From assembly GCA_033439795.1 (NCBI GenBank), contig JAUTDP010000002.1:4030001-4094000 (forward strand): 64,000 bases of DNA, read 5' to 3'. The notes beneath the pieces are model-generated. The model was not told where the DNA came from and ran no database searches. It worked only from the letters and a program-made list of their open reading frames with translations. Source of the stretch: Sordaria brevicollis (lineage: Eukaryota; Ascomycota; Sordariomycetes; Sordariales; Sordariaceae). Position 1 is the stretch's first letter. Every line of letters begins with the position of its first letter. Positions 1-10,282 of this stretch are shown piece by piece. The position numbers and the translations under genes were made by a program.

Positions 1-1378
1 CTCTCAGGCCAAGGAATATGAGAAGGTCTTGAAGGTGAGAGAGCCCGCTGCCAGCATCCAGCCCCTTTTTGCGGCGCTTCGTGAATACTTACACCGTTCG
101 GTAGACCATTTCCCACCCCTTGAGGGAAGGGGACCACTTCTCCCAGGCAGCTACCGGTGTCACCGGTATCGCGACCATGTTCGAGGTTCTGCGTGCCAAC
201 ACCCAGGGTATGATCAACAGCAACATAACGACACAGAAGAGACTCAAGGAGACTGTGCTCCTCGACCTGAAGAACCTGCACAACGAGATCAAGGACTATT
301 CCAAGAGACTTGCTCACAGCCTGAATAAGGGTGCTAAGGCGGTTGAGAAGTCCCGCAACACCACTCAGAAGCATATCGAGTTGCTCGGCCAGCACGTTGC
401 CTCCTTCGGCGCAAGTGGTGCTGAGCTCACTCCAACCGATGATCCGTACGTTCTTTACCAAGGTGTCATCTACCGCCTCAACCACCAGATCTTAGACGAG
501 AACAACCATCGCGTCGAACTTATCACTGCCCAAGCACAGTTCAAGGATTTCGAGGCCAAGGTTGTTGGCCTGATCCAGAAGGCCATGCATGACTTGAACG
601 CGCTCGCCGGTGGCCATGCGGAGCACATCCGAAATCTCTACGCCGATGTACTCTCCACCTCCCAGAGGATTGCGCCCGACTTTGAATGGAATGAGTTCCG
701 CGCTCGTAGGGCCGACGTTCTCGTTGACGAGAACGAACCGCCTCGTGAACTCGCCCATTTGCTCCCCGTTGTTCCGAACAGCAACCACCCCGCTACCAAG
801 GCGCTCATCCAGGGTTCGCTCGACCGCAAGTCTCGTAACAAGCTCTCGTGGGGCTACAGCACCAGCTACTACGTCGTTACGCCCGCCAGGTATCTGCACG
901 AGTTTAAGAGCAACGATAATCTGAGCAAGGACCCTCAGCCCGAACTTAGCATCTACTTGCCGGATGCCATCATCGGCGCCCCCAACGGCGAGAAGTTCCA
1001 TGTCAAGGGCAAGGACAAGTCCAAGGGCCTTACCAGCAAGCTTGCGGGGACCTCCGAGTTGCACTTCAAGGCCCACAGTACCGCGGAAGCCCAGAAGTGG
1101 TTCGATGTCATTAGGAATGTCACCGGCGCTCTCGGCCCTGGCGTTGCCACGCCCCTCACCACTCCTACTCCTGACTCGGAGAACAAGCAGCTCGAGGCCG
1201 CGACTAACAACCTGACCTTGAACGAAGCCCAGACTCTGCCGCCTCAGGACAATGGTGTGGTTGCCAGCCCGACGAACATCTCGCCTGTTGACGCCAAGGT
1301 TCCGGCTGCCGCCGCTCCTCCTTCTTACGCCGGTGATATGAAGGCGCCGGTTGCTGCCCCCGCTGCCGCCCCCGCCCC

Positions 1379-1411
<33 letters not shown>

Positions 1412-1451
1412 GGCTGCCGCGGCTCCGGAGAAGGGTGCTGTGCCTAACTAG
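1..1451 (+). CDS. SLM1: Slm1/Slm2-type F-BAR and PH domain protein (5' partial)
   Basis: This is the C-terminal portion of a PI(4,5)P2-binding eisosome and TORC2 adaptor of the Slm family, acting at the plasma membrane. The window starts inside the gene. Exon 1..34 runs to the donor GTGAGA, the intron is 35..104 (branch-like CTTAC, acceptor GGTAG), and exon 105..1451 ends at TAG. Phase 0 joining gives ...EYEKVLK|TISHPLREGDHF, in frame throughout. A helical segment with many Lys/Glu, typical of the F-BAR, covers roughly the first 220 visible residues. The PH domain follows, from about SRNKLSWGYSTSYYVV to the AQKWFDVIRNVTG helix. The C-terminus is low-complexity Pro/Ala, encoded partly by a GCT run near 1380-1410. 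The family call rests on the F-BAR then PH order and the PH core. The N-terminus lies outside the window. Confidence 0.85.
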
Positions 1452-3109
1452 GAGAATGGCAGCAGCCCATCCCATTCTGTTACAAGTCAGATCCGAACGA
1501 CTATGATGATGATGAGAACCGAGACAAAAAGAAACAAGAAGAACTGATGTGTTGAAGCAAACAAGCACCTTACTAAGGAACTGAGAACGAGCACGCTTGC
1601 CGATATTGAATTGGTTAGTTGGTTTGGTTGATACGAATTGGTTTTGGTTAGCACGAGACTTCGTTTATACCCCCTTCTTATACCCCACTTTATTTATACT
1701 ACCTTAGCTTGATATCAATACCGAGTCATGTTAAGTCGTGAATTTCATACGTTTCTGAAGACCTTCTGTTCACCACCCTTGATTGGAATGGGTAGTTTAC
1801 CATTATCCCCTTGGAAGTCCCTGGTCCTTCGTTGCATCCCTTCATAATTTTGACGCAACCTTGACTGAGAAAAACGTACATGTGCTAGCTAGTCCTGCCT
1901 GGCTTTACGAGCGGTAGCTCTGAACTGGGGCCATGATGCAACAACACCTTCTTCCTTGACAAGATGTCTTCTGAAGTAAGCGCTTTACATAGACGTTACA
2001 TTGGTGCCCAAGAGTTATAGAGCCAAAGGTAATACGTAATGTAGTAGGGCGTCCATGATCATCGAGGCACTCAACAATAGTGTAGCCCAGCCACCACAAA
2101 CACTCACTATGATTTTCGTCGATGGAAAGTCCCATTATTTTATCCACTATAATGGACGGGATGATTACAAATACCCAGGAATTTCGCCAAGTTTGGGAAA
2201 TCGCGACTTAGATCTTTCGGTCACACCTGCCCCAGATTACGTAGCGGTGGGAAGGTTTCTTCTGATTTTGTATGCTATCATTCATCTCTTTTTCGCGACT
2301 TTCTTTGCATGTTTAAGGCTAAAGAGGTTTGAATGCCTTATAATGGCTTCACGTTCCCCCGTGGCGTACCGCATTTCACTACCCTGCCTGTGTATGCGAG
2401 GCGCTTGTCCTACTCCAATACCGTAAAATTCCGGGGGGTATATTTTGAGCGTTACAACCCTCGCAGAATGCACAAAGTGCCAGGGTTGAGTGTGAGATTT
2501 TTAGGAACCCTCAAAATATACACCCCGAGATTTTACGGTAGGTACTGGGAGCACATCTGGTTATCGTCCAACATCGGTCGTGGGAAATTACTTCGCGAGT
2601 CATTGGTGTTCATGTATGTATGGGTGTGGTACCTCGTTCGTCCACGTTGTCTACCTGGTTTACACCTAGCTCATGTCTGTTTCGAAAACTAAGCTCATTC
2701 ACTAATTTATTTGACGTGGTTCGTATGTTCAATCTTCATATTAATTCGACATTTTTCTTGTTTGTCTTCGATTATAGTACGAGTTGAGTAGGTAACATGG
2801 ACAAGAATAATGTAAATAAGACAAGAAAAAACAACGCCCTCCCAAACAACACAAATTGCCTAACCATTCAACTGTCATAAGATTTGGACATTCCCATCTT
2901 TGTCCCGAAGCTTAAAAACGCTGTTTCTCTCATTCATCTCATCATTAAAATATGTGTAGTAATATCTCGTAAAGTGTAAGATATATATAGAGCTTTTGTG
3001 TCTGCTCGAGCTGACAAAGGGGCGTAGTCTCGGAGACGGTCACGGGCGTGACAGCATCGTCAGAGAGGTTCCTGCCCCTCCTCAGTTAACCAAACGCGAG
3101 CTTTCATTC
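1452..3109. other. Intergenic region between Slm1-like and Ahc1-like genes
   Basis: This stretch carries the 3' flanks of two convergent genes. ORFs are short and lack conserved motifs. The 2680-2990 part is AT-rich. The only structured element is the inverted repeat at 2421-2538, listed separately. Confidence 0.6.
2421..2538. mobile_element. 118-bp palindromic miniature element with TA flanks
   Basis: The left arm 2421-2449 begins CCGTAAAATTCCGGGG and the right arm 2510-2538 ends GATTTTACGG. By eye the 29-bp arms match at 26 positions as inverted repeats. The element is bordered by TA at 2419-2420 and at 2539-2540. A nested small inverted repeat (CAACCCT 2455-2461, AGGGTTG 2482-2488) lies inside, so the whole element could fold into one hairpin. 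TA duplication and short size fit a Tc1/mariner-type MITE. No transposase is present. Confidence 0.65.
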
Positions 3110-5149
3110 CTAATCATTCTTCTGCTTGCGTCTGTTGCCGCCAGTAGCCGTGGACCTGGCCTTTGCTTTGGGCTGCGGGGGAGGAATGGGAGTCACAAAG
3201 GTAACATGTCGACTCTCATCTTTGTGGAACTTCCCAGTACCTGCCCTGCTAGTCGTGGTTCCTTTTGGGTGCTGACAAATTGAGCTGCGAGGCGGGACAA
3301 CCACGTCATGCCCCTCCTCTTCAATGTTAATTTCTGCCACGTCCGAAACAGACTGAGTTTCCATTTCATCGCTGGTTTCGGAGGAAGAGCCATCGTCGGA
3401 ATCATCATACTCCCCATCATCACTAACAAGTGAGGGCGCATTATTGCTGGCGACGGTATTCGGGCTCAGTTCTGTGTCCATGTCGTCCTCATACATGGGT
3501 GTTTCGGGGACATCTGGCGGATTGCTCTGCCTAGTAGCTGTGATGGGCAAGGTGGCCAAATGGGCTGGAGCACAACCTCTGCTCGTTACTGGCAGAGGGA
3601 CAGGGGAAGTGGAGATCCTCGAGAACGGTGGAGGAGAAATGGTAGACGAGGTCGGCTTACGCATGACGGCTGATGTCCGCGCTGTCGACGCAGAAGGTTT
3701 CTTGGACTTTGTAGCGCCATCGGCAGGAATGGATTGGTCGGTATCTTCGGAATCGTTACGAACTGCGTTCCAATCTACCTTGGTCTGTGCATCCTTTACC
3801 TTCTCATGCAGATTGACTCCGACCTTCTTCTTTTGCATCAGCTTCGATAGAAACGGTGTTTCGGACGACGCAACAAATCCCGAGGCTTTGGAGGACGCCA
3901 ATTTTGACGTTGATGACGCCGTTGGTATTTCCTTCACACCCGGAAGCTTGCCAGCATGATACATCTCAAGTGACGTACTGAGACGTGATATCAACGCCTT
4001 CAATGCTTGGTGTTCCGAAAGTGGTTCACTTCGTGCCAGTGGGTGCACCAAAGCAGAATTGGAAGGAGCTGGGGCACTGGGAAGGACGGCAGGCGACGGC
4101 TTCTTTTCCTCAATACCACCCTTCTCATCAACATCTATCGGCTGGCCGCAATGGAAGGCGGCTTCGTCATGACTCTTGTAGTCTCTCTTGTGTGCGATAC
4201 GGCAGTGATTGATGAAGCCCTGTGTGCTTGAGAAGTTCCATCTGTGGCAATCGATGCAGACAAGCTTGACCGTCAGCCCATCCGATCGGTTCACAATGCA
4301 GGGCAATGATTTGTCCTTGGGATGCGCATATCCACTGGATAACGCTTGGAGTTTTGAAGCGCCCTGCCCGCGGGCAGATCGTTGTTTTCCTAGACCACCT
4401 GCGTCAGACATGCTATTCCTCGTCGTCCTGCCCTCAGCAACGGAGGTCCTTGCCCGGACAGTCTCCACGACTGGCTCCGGTTGAATGCCGTCAAACATGG
4501 GATCGGGTATCAGCCACTTAGCGTAGTGCCGAGCATACGGGCCATCAACAACCCCAAAGGGTGGCGCCCACTTCGGTACGGGCTCTCCTGGTTTCGACTG
4601 AAGAGCAGGGCCTCTGCCACTGCTGATGTCCAGCATCTGACTGGGTGTCGGACACTGGACAGGATAGGGGATGAGATGACACCGACGAAGCTGCTCGAAA
4701 GCAATCTGACACTTGGCCAGCTCCTGGTCGATGAGACGAAGCTCGTCATGCTTCATCAGGATTTCAAGTCCAAACTGATATTGGATGACGTCCTTTGCAC
4801 GTTCTAGGTCGGCCTCAGAGACGGCGGGCTTGAACGGCCTTGTCGCGTCATCCCCATCTGCATAGGCCGAGGCAGGCGATGGTAGACCACCATCTTGCTC
4901 TGTCTTGATGCGCTTGGATGGCGAGTGACCAGCAACATTGGAAGCGGTATCAACAGCGCTGGGCCGTCTTCGCTTCAGTGAATGGGTGGACGCGGGAGAG
5001 ATGGGCGTCGGAAGACCCGACGCGGTCGGAAGAGAAGACACGGTGGACACGGACGGTTCGGCACGATCCAAAAGCGTTACAGGATGGCTTGAATCTAACG
5101 TTAACGTTTTGTCACTTCCCCTTGACTCGGTAGTCCAGAAAGGAAACAT
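3110..5149 (-). CDS. Ahc1-like C2H2 zinc-finger protein, possible ADA complex component
   Basis: This is a single-exon, 679-residue nuclear-type protein. The N-terminal 110 residues are rich in Ser/Pro and contain basic stretches (SLKRRRPS, SPSKRIKTE) that look like nuclear localisation signals. Residues about 110-160 form a charged helix. Residues about 195-220 contain the block YARHYAKWLIPDPMFDG. A single zinc finger follows: C298-x2-C301-x13-H315-x4-H320. The C-terminal half is disordered, with acidic runs (around YDDSDDGSSSE) and basic ends. The finger and the WLIPDP block resemble fungal proteins related to Ahc1, the ADA histone acetyltransferase-specific subunit. That assignment is family recollection, not a search result. 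The start at 5149 is the first ATG of a long uninterrupted frame. Confidence 0.6.
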   Translation of the reverse strand: MFPFWTTESRGSDKTLTLDSSHPVTLLDRAEPSVSTVSSLPTASGLPTPISPASTHSLKRRRPSAVDTASNVAGHSPSKRIKTEQDGGLPSPASAYADGDDATRPFKPAVSEADLERAKDVIQYQFGLEILMKHDELRLIDQELAKCQIAFEQLRRCHLIPYPVQCPTPSQMLDISSGRGPALQSKPGEPVPKWAPPFGVVDGPYARHYAKWLIPDPMFDGIQPEPVVETVRARTSVAEGRTTRNSMSDAGGLGKQRSARGQGASKLQALSSGYAHPKDKSLPCIVNRSDGLTVKLVCIDCHRWNFSSTQGFINHCRIAHKRDYKSHDEAAFHCGQPIDVDEKGGIEEKKPSPAVLPSAPAPSNSALVHPLARSEPLSEHQALKALISRLSTSLEMYHAGKLPGVKEIPTASSTSKLASSKASGFVASSETPFLSKLMQKKKVGVNLHEKVKDAQTKVDWNAVRNDSEDTDQSIPADGATKSKKPSASTARTSAVMRKPTSSTISPPPFSRISTSPVPLPVTSRGCAPAHLATLPITATRQSNPPDVPETPMYEDDMDTELSPNTVASNNAPSLVSDDGEYDDSDDGSSSETSDEMETQSVSDVAEINIEEEGHDVVVPPRSSICQHPKGTTTSRAGTGKFHKDESRHVTFVTPIPPPQPKAKARSTATGGNRRKQKND

Positions 5150-6475
5150 GTGGTGATATGGAAGGTCTCGAGGGCAGATGCGTTCTGAGGCTGCGATCCC
5201 GAAAGAAGGCGGGAAGGAAGGGCGGAAGACGTGATATAAGAGTCACGATCCTCGCAGGCAGCAGCAATAGTGGTGGCCCAAGAGTCACAGATGGTGGTGG
5301 TGGTGGTGTTGATGTGTTAGTCGAAAAGGGAGAGCGATTGGAGTAAACAGGCCGTATAGGGGGTGCCGTATTGGACAGGCAACCGAGCGGGTACGCGTGA
5401 CAGGCCGGCGGCAGCTGACGAGAGCGTCTGTTATGGTGTGGGCGTGTGGCAGACAAGGCTGACGTAACCCAGGAAGAGGGAAAAGAGTGGGTCTCTTTTT
5501 GAACTCTCGCTGAAATCAGGGGGCCGCTTGATTGTTTGTGTGGATCGGAAGTTGCCAGCGTTGGTTGTTGAAATTGCCCTTTTCAGGTTAGCTCGGCACA
5601 GCCGGGCAGAGTCGCAGACCGCTAGCAGGCGCGCAGGGGGCGGGGACCTTGAGGGAACCGAAAAAAGCCTTGGCGGAGTGGGCTGCTTGGCTTTGATGAT
5701 GTGGCCGCCCCAGGAGACCAAGACCCAACCGAGGAGGAAGCAGGGTCCGACCCGAGTCACAAGTGGTGGCAGTGTCGGAAGGTGCAGTGTTGGGTGCTCG
5801 CCCAACAGAACAGCAGCACAGAGGTCGTCGAGTGTCGTAGTAGTGGTGATTAGGTAGCGACTTTCAGGAGAGCGCGCGAGAGCTAGTCAAAGCCTCGGCC
5901 GGAACAGCGATAATAGTAAAACAAAACAAGTGCGAAGTGAAAGCGCGGAGTTCAAAGAGCAAGAATAAGTAGCTTTCGCTGAGATCGAGGTGGTTTGGAT
6001 CGGGTTTTGTCGTAGAGAAGTTGGTTGTAAGTTGATTGAAAATGGGGGGTGTTGGAGGGTGAATGGGCGCTGTCACGCAAGTTGTAAGGGGAGGTGCTGG
6101 GAGAACACTACGAAGTTGAGGGAAGTTGAGAGGGGGTTTGGGGGGCAGCGCTGAGAGCGGACCTGAGGACTGAGGACTGAGGAGTCGCAAAAGGAGACGG
6201 GCGGCACGGGCCTGATTGTGAATGGCAAAACCACCCAAGGAATGAACGCAAGGGGACAAGGGGGCAACCGGGCCAACTTTGGTCGGGGACGGGGGACGAG
6301 GACGAGGATGACAAGGAGAAGGAAGAGGAAGGGAAGCGAGGGAGGGCAGACTGGAACCTCCCAAGAGAGGCTACAATCTTGAAACCTGATTGGACGGCAG
6401 GCCGATAGCATGCGCCAAGATGGAGGGTGGCCTGCCCTGCCGTGGGTGGGAGGCCAAGCCGCCTGTTGCTGTAAC
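5150..6475. other. Upstream region of the Ahc1-like gene
   Basis: Read on the minus strand this 1.3 kb is pyrimidine-rich, with several overlapping Ser/Pro/Leu-rich ORFs of 60-166 codons. Their composition is what a C/T-rich leader or promoter produces, and none contains a domain. I read it as promoter and long 5' leader of the gene starting at 5149. Confidence 0.5.
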
Positions 6476-6477
6476 TA

Positions 6478-6751
6478 CCGTAAAAACTCGCGAAACCTAG
6501 AATTGTCCCTTTCCCTCAGAAGCCTAGCGTAAGGTCTGTATAGGGTAATCGGGGCGCCCGCATACAGTCGCATATATGCCCATCACATCCCGCCTGATTA
6601 GCAGCATCATGAAATATCGCCCTCCACCTTAACTGGCATGCATTTGCATGTATGGAACGCGGGCCGACAGTGGCAGTAACCTACCTCTATATGCTAGACT
6701 TCAGCACCCTAAGTCCTATGGGACAATTCTAGGTTTCGAGAGTTTCTACGG
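6478..6751. mobile_element. MITE copy A, 274 bp, TA-flanked
   Basis: The terminal inverted repeats are CCGTAAAAACTCGCGAAACC at the left and the reverse complement of nearly the same sequence ending AGTTTCTACGG at the right. They extend about 33 bp. TA dinucleotides flank the element at 6476-6477 and 6752-6753. An internal part around 6655-6700 (GGCAGTAACCTACCTCTATA) matches, in inverted orientation, the copy at 9384-9700. No transposase is encoded. Small ORFs overlapping it are not genes. Confidence 0.7.
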
Positions 6752-6753
6752 TA

Positions 6754-7886
6754 TTAGATGTCCAGTGGCATGTCTCACAAGCCCCAGAGGCATGCTCTGC
6801 CACCTCTGCCGCTCTGCCGCACTCTGCTTCCTGCCTCACTGTTCCTGCTCCTTCACAAAGGTATGTATGCACATCTGCCTGCGCACGCATCGCTCCCGCT
6901 GTGCTTTGGATGCAAGAGCATCTGCATGGTCGGACTGGACGGAAGAAGCTTCCACCGCACTGGAAAGTGAAACCATCACTCTTGACAGAATGACAGAGGA
7001 ATTCAAGACAACGGATGAGAAGGCTCGAAAGGCTGCCCGTGATAAACGCCGAGAAGGCTGCGCCAACAAACCCGACATGCACGCACTCCTTCCACTTGAA
7101 TCATATGCGCACTGATTCCTGCGCAATACAACTATGAGGCGGAAGGCAAACCGTATATCTGGTATGAAATCGACACCAAGGTTCCGTGGTCGTATGCGCG
7201 GCTCCTTTATGCGAAAATCATCACGTAATCATATGTGCGTGATGTCTTGATACGTATCCAGATATTATACGCAACTAGGTCTAGATGGCAACGAGGCTTC
7301 CAGCCGCAAAAAAGAGTGTAGAGAACGCCGTCACCTCTAATTTGGTATGTGTTTGCGATGCCAAAATATGAGCGTTTATGATGCAACCAGCAGATGGAGA
7401 ATGGGATGCGAATGAGATGGGAAAGTTGGAGTGGGTGAGTGGCACGGCATCTCTCGTATCAACAGTGTCGGGAATGTGAAGATGGTGTTGACCAACCGCG
7501 CCCAATCCTAGAAGACTCATCGACATCACTAACTGGCCCAGCGAAAAGTGTTGGTAGTATCACTCAACTCTGTTTGACCCCTGCCAGCCAACTGCAACTC
7601 GGCTCGGATGGAATCAGTGTCAGCGACAAGACAACCAATCCGACCTGAGCCAGCCTTAACCAACATCTTTTGTCTGTTTGGCATCCCCAGAACCCCAAGA
7701 CGTTGTGCGCTTGTCGACAGCAGTCCACGGACCAGTAGGCTTTTTGGGGCTCGGGAAGCAAGTTGCAAGCAGCCGCCTCTCGTCGATTGTGGCTTGCTTA
7801 TCACCGATCAGAAAAGGTGTAGAACGTGCCAGGTGTTATACGAGTGGTTTTGTGGTTGTCGTCGTTCTCATGTCTACCTGCTTATC
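6754..7886. other. Gene-free spacer
   Basis: ORFs up to about 117 codons occur on both strands but overlap one another and show no motif, start context or splice structure. I see no RNA gene. Confidence 0.45.
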
Positions 7887-8289
7887 GGGCGCGTTTGGTT
7901 CGTTAAGCAGAATTTCTGGTGTTTTCTTACAGGGGGGTAGACGAGTACAAAGCGAAATCTGCAGTGTGTGACAGGGATTAGGTATCTGTCAGAGTCTGTT
8001 AACTAGTAAAACGAAAGCTATCCTCCCTCCTATGACCGTGGAGATACAGAACAGCAAAACGCAGCATCACCATACCCGATTAGGAAGTCGACAAGGCCTC
8101 ATGCGTGGCGCCTGCAAGTCGTGGCAGGGGAGGTACGGCCAAGAGCCTAGTGCCTTTCAGCTACAGGGGGGTTATAGGGTGTAAAGGGGGTCCGACCTCG
8201 GGCCTTGACCTAGATTTACAGTTTGCTAGTTAACAGGGGGGTGGTTTCCCATACAAATCGAAGTTTTGCTTAACGAACCAAACGCGCCC
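7887..8289. mobile_element. PIF/Harbinger-like miniature element, 403 bp
   Basis: A perfect 23-bp terminal inverted repeat begins GGGCGCGTTTGGTTCGTTAA (7887-7909) and returns as its reverse complement at 8267-8289. The direct repeat ATC flanks both ends (7884-7886 and 8290-8292), a 3-bp target duplication. The GGG(C)..GTTTGGTT terminus is typical of PIF/Harbinger relatives. Inside, ACAGGGGGGT occurs three times in the same orientation, at 7929, 8163 and 8233. There is no transposase ORF, so it is non-autonomous. Confidence 0.7.
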
Positions 8290-8410
8290 ATCGTCTGCGA
8301 CATAAACGAGGCCAACGGGAATATCAATCATTCATCTGTAACATGCCGGCCCCTGCTACACATTGTGAACCCCGCAAATCCACACCTTATCCAGAGCCAT
8401 GCAGTAAAGA

Positions 8411-8799
8411 TGGAGCTCAGCAGAAACAGAGCGGGGAGGTTTGATGTTCAAATTCGAAGTTTCTTGAACCACGAACCTTCATGCACTCCAAGAGCTGCTC
8501 TTGGTGCAGAAAGTTGCGGTCTGCGCCCTCGTAGAGCACGTTGGCGTCGAACCAAGGGTGCGTTTTCCCGAGTCGATCTGTGCATCCAATATGTCTCGTC
8601 TTGAAAGCCCTTTACTGCGAACCTCCCGTCGGTGTAAAACTTCGTAGATGATGAGATCTTTCGCCAAATGATTGAAGTTGAACAGCCATTCTTGAAGCTG
8701 GCAAGAAGCCATCGTCGCAATTGTTTCCAACCAACGACAAAGTTCGAAACCCACAGCGAGATTCCGATCACAGACAGTGCCCAACCGCGAAGTATACAT
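8411..8799 (-). pseudogene. Possible frameshifted coding relic, family unknown
   Basis: On the minus strand a frame opens at 8799 and reads protein-like sequence (including LCRWLETIATMASCQLQEWL and LSRRDILDAQID). It then loses protein character near 8565. At the same point another frame becomes protein-like (GKTHPWFDANVLYEGADRNF, then LHQEQLLECMKV). The switch is what one indel in an old gene would give. The alternative is a small intron or chance. I do not recognise the family. Confidence 0.3.
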
Positions 8800-9383
8800 G
8801 GTGGGTCAAGACCTGCATGAAACCTACATAATCATTCCTGTCCGCTCATTGGTTCAAATGACGGAGATAGTATTCAGATGTCTCCATGACCTCAAACCGT
8901 CGAATACTCTCATTTTGGTTTCAAATATAAATGCTATCTCTCGTTAAGTACCTAGGGATATCTACAGATTTGCAAGCTTGCGAAAGTTGAGAATGTTAGA
9001 ACAATAAACCAAAGGGCTATGAATCGTAGCCCGACCCCCGTTGTCCGAACGACGCATATTGCGAACACAATATAATATTAGTTAGAGACATATAAGCCTG
9101 ACGCTCGCTAAGCCATGGAGGTTGCATAAAAACTTCCAGCACATGTACTTTGGATAGGAGAACATCATTCACTAACTTCAAACCTCGTTCTTTGTTATAA
9201 AGCACCAGTACGTGGTTGTATCAAGACTTTGAAGGGTCGCTTTCCTTGGTTACAAGTGGCTATGAACTCGTAATATCTATCTCTTTCAAAAGCAGCCATT
9301 GTCCTGGTATCCCCAAGTTCGGTTCCCATACAGGACTTGGACCTGCCCGTGTTATCCAAACTCGAAGCCCATTCAATCATATA
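8800..9383. other. Gene-free spacer
   Basis: This AT-leaning stretch has only short ORFs. No conserved motif, repeat or RNA gene was recognised. Confidence 0.4.
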
Positions 9384-9700
9384 CCATAGAATCTCGCGAA
9401 ATTTGGAATAGGTCCGTTCCCTTTAGGCCGCTGAAGTCTAGCATATAGAGGTACGTTACTGCCAGTGTTAGCCCGCGTGCTGGACATGTAAATGTATGTA
9501 AGTTAAGGCGGAGCACAAAATCTCCGACCGAAGTTGGTCGATCTGGGCCGTCGTGGTCGTTTCTATTGTATTGTACTTTAAAATGCCGGCGCAAGGCAGG
9601 CTCATGTGCACTTGTGTGCTGCTAGCCGATGACCTGCTACGTGCCTTACCCTAAACTCTGAAAGGTATAGACCTATTCCAAATTTCGCGAGATTCTATGG
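9384..9700. mobile_element. MITE copy B, 317 bp, TA-flanked
   Basis: The left terminus CCATAGAATCTCGCGAAATT (9384 on) is mirrored by the right end, which reads AATTTCGCGAGATTCTATGG to 9700. The inverted repeat extends about 30 bp (to GGAATAGGT). TA flanks lie at 9382-9383 and 9701-9702. It is the same family as copy A but inserted in inverted orientation: 9430-9480 reverse-complements to the 6655-6700 block, and both subterminal parts align. Several differences from copy A are G-to-A or C-to-T, as expected for RIP or deamination. Confidence 0.7.
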
Positions 9701-9702
9701 TA

Positions 9703-10282
9703 GTGGGTGTGTAAATGCAGGGCACCTCGTCCTATGTTTCAGCATCCTGACAATTTCAAGTAATAATGGTCGAGGACAAAAACGCGCTTCGTTCGCACAC
9801 CATAATCAGAATATCTGCGTCCCAGAAAGTCAACGAGCGATTCATATATACAGCAAGTTTAATGAATGCAGCCGCCGTCTCATGTCAATCTCCAAGCGAA
9901 AATGAGTGAACTTCCCAACAGGAAGTCAGGAACACGCCCGAAATTAGAATGAGGTTGCAGGTTGCTTATCGATAAGCCCTTGATGGATCCACAAAATTAT
10001 CGACGCATCCATGGACCCCACGTCAAATTCGATGACATTAGACAGCAGTCGCCTACCAAAACATTGGTACGTACCATGCAAAGCTTCCCTTGACAACACC
10101 ACATCAACGGCAACTCTCAGTTGACATTCACCTTGTCCCAGATACCAGGTCGAAGAAGCACTTCCTTTCCATTACCAGCCCCTTTATCAGGCCTCAAACA
10201 CGCAAGCCGAACATATTGCCTTCAACCAAGCCGACGAGAACCCACCTAGCAACTCGACGTGGCCGTCATACCAGTCGTGGAA
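9703..10282. promoter_or_regulatory. Upstream region of the Alba-like gene
   Basis: No ORF of interest is present. The last 200 bases are C/A-rich, like a fungal 5' leader. An in-frame GTG at 10259 precedes the chosen ATG at 10283. Confidence 0.4.

Noticed and set aside
492..1568. 358-codon minus-strand ORF opposite the Slm-like gene
   Set aside because: Antisense shadow of the coding exon, with poly-Ser and poly-Gly from the Ala repeat read backwards.
5864..6411. Pro/Ser/Leu-rich ORFs of 68-166 codons on the minus strand
   Set aside because: Their composition follows from a pyrimidine-rich leader. They overlap each other and have no conserved motif.
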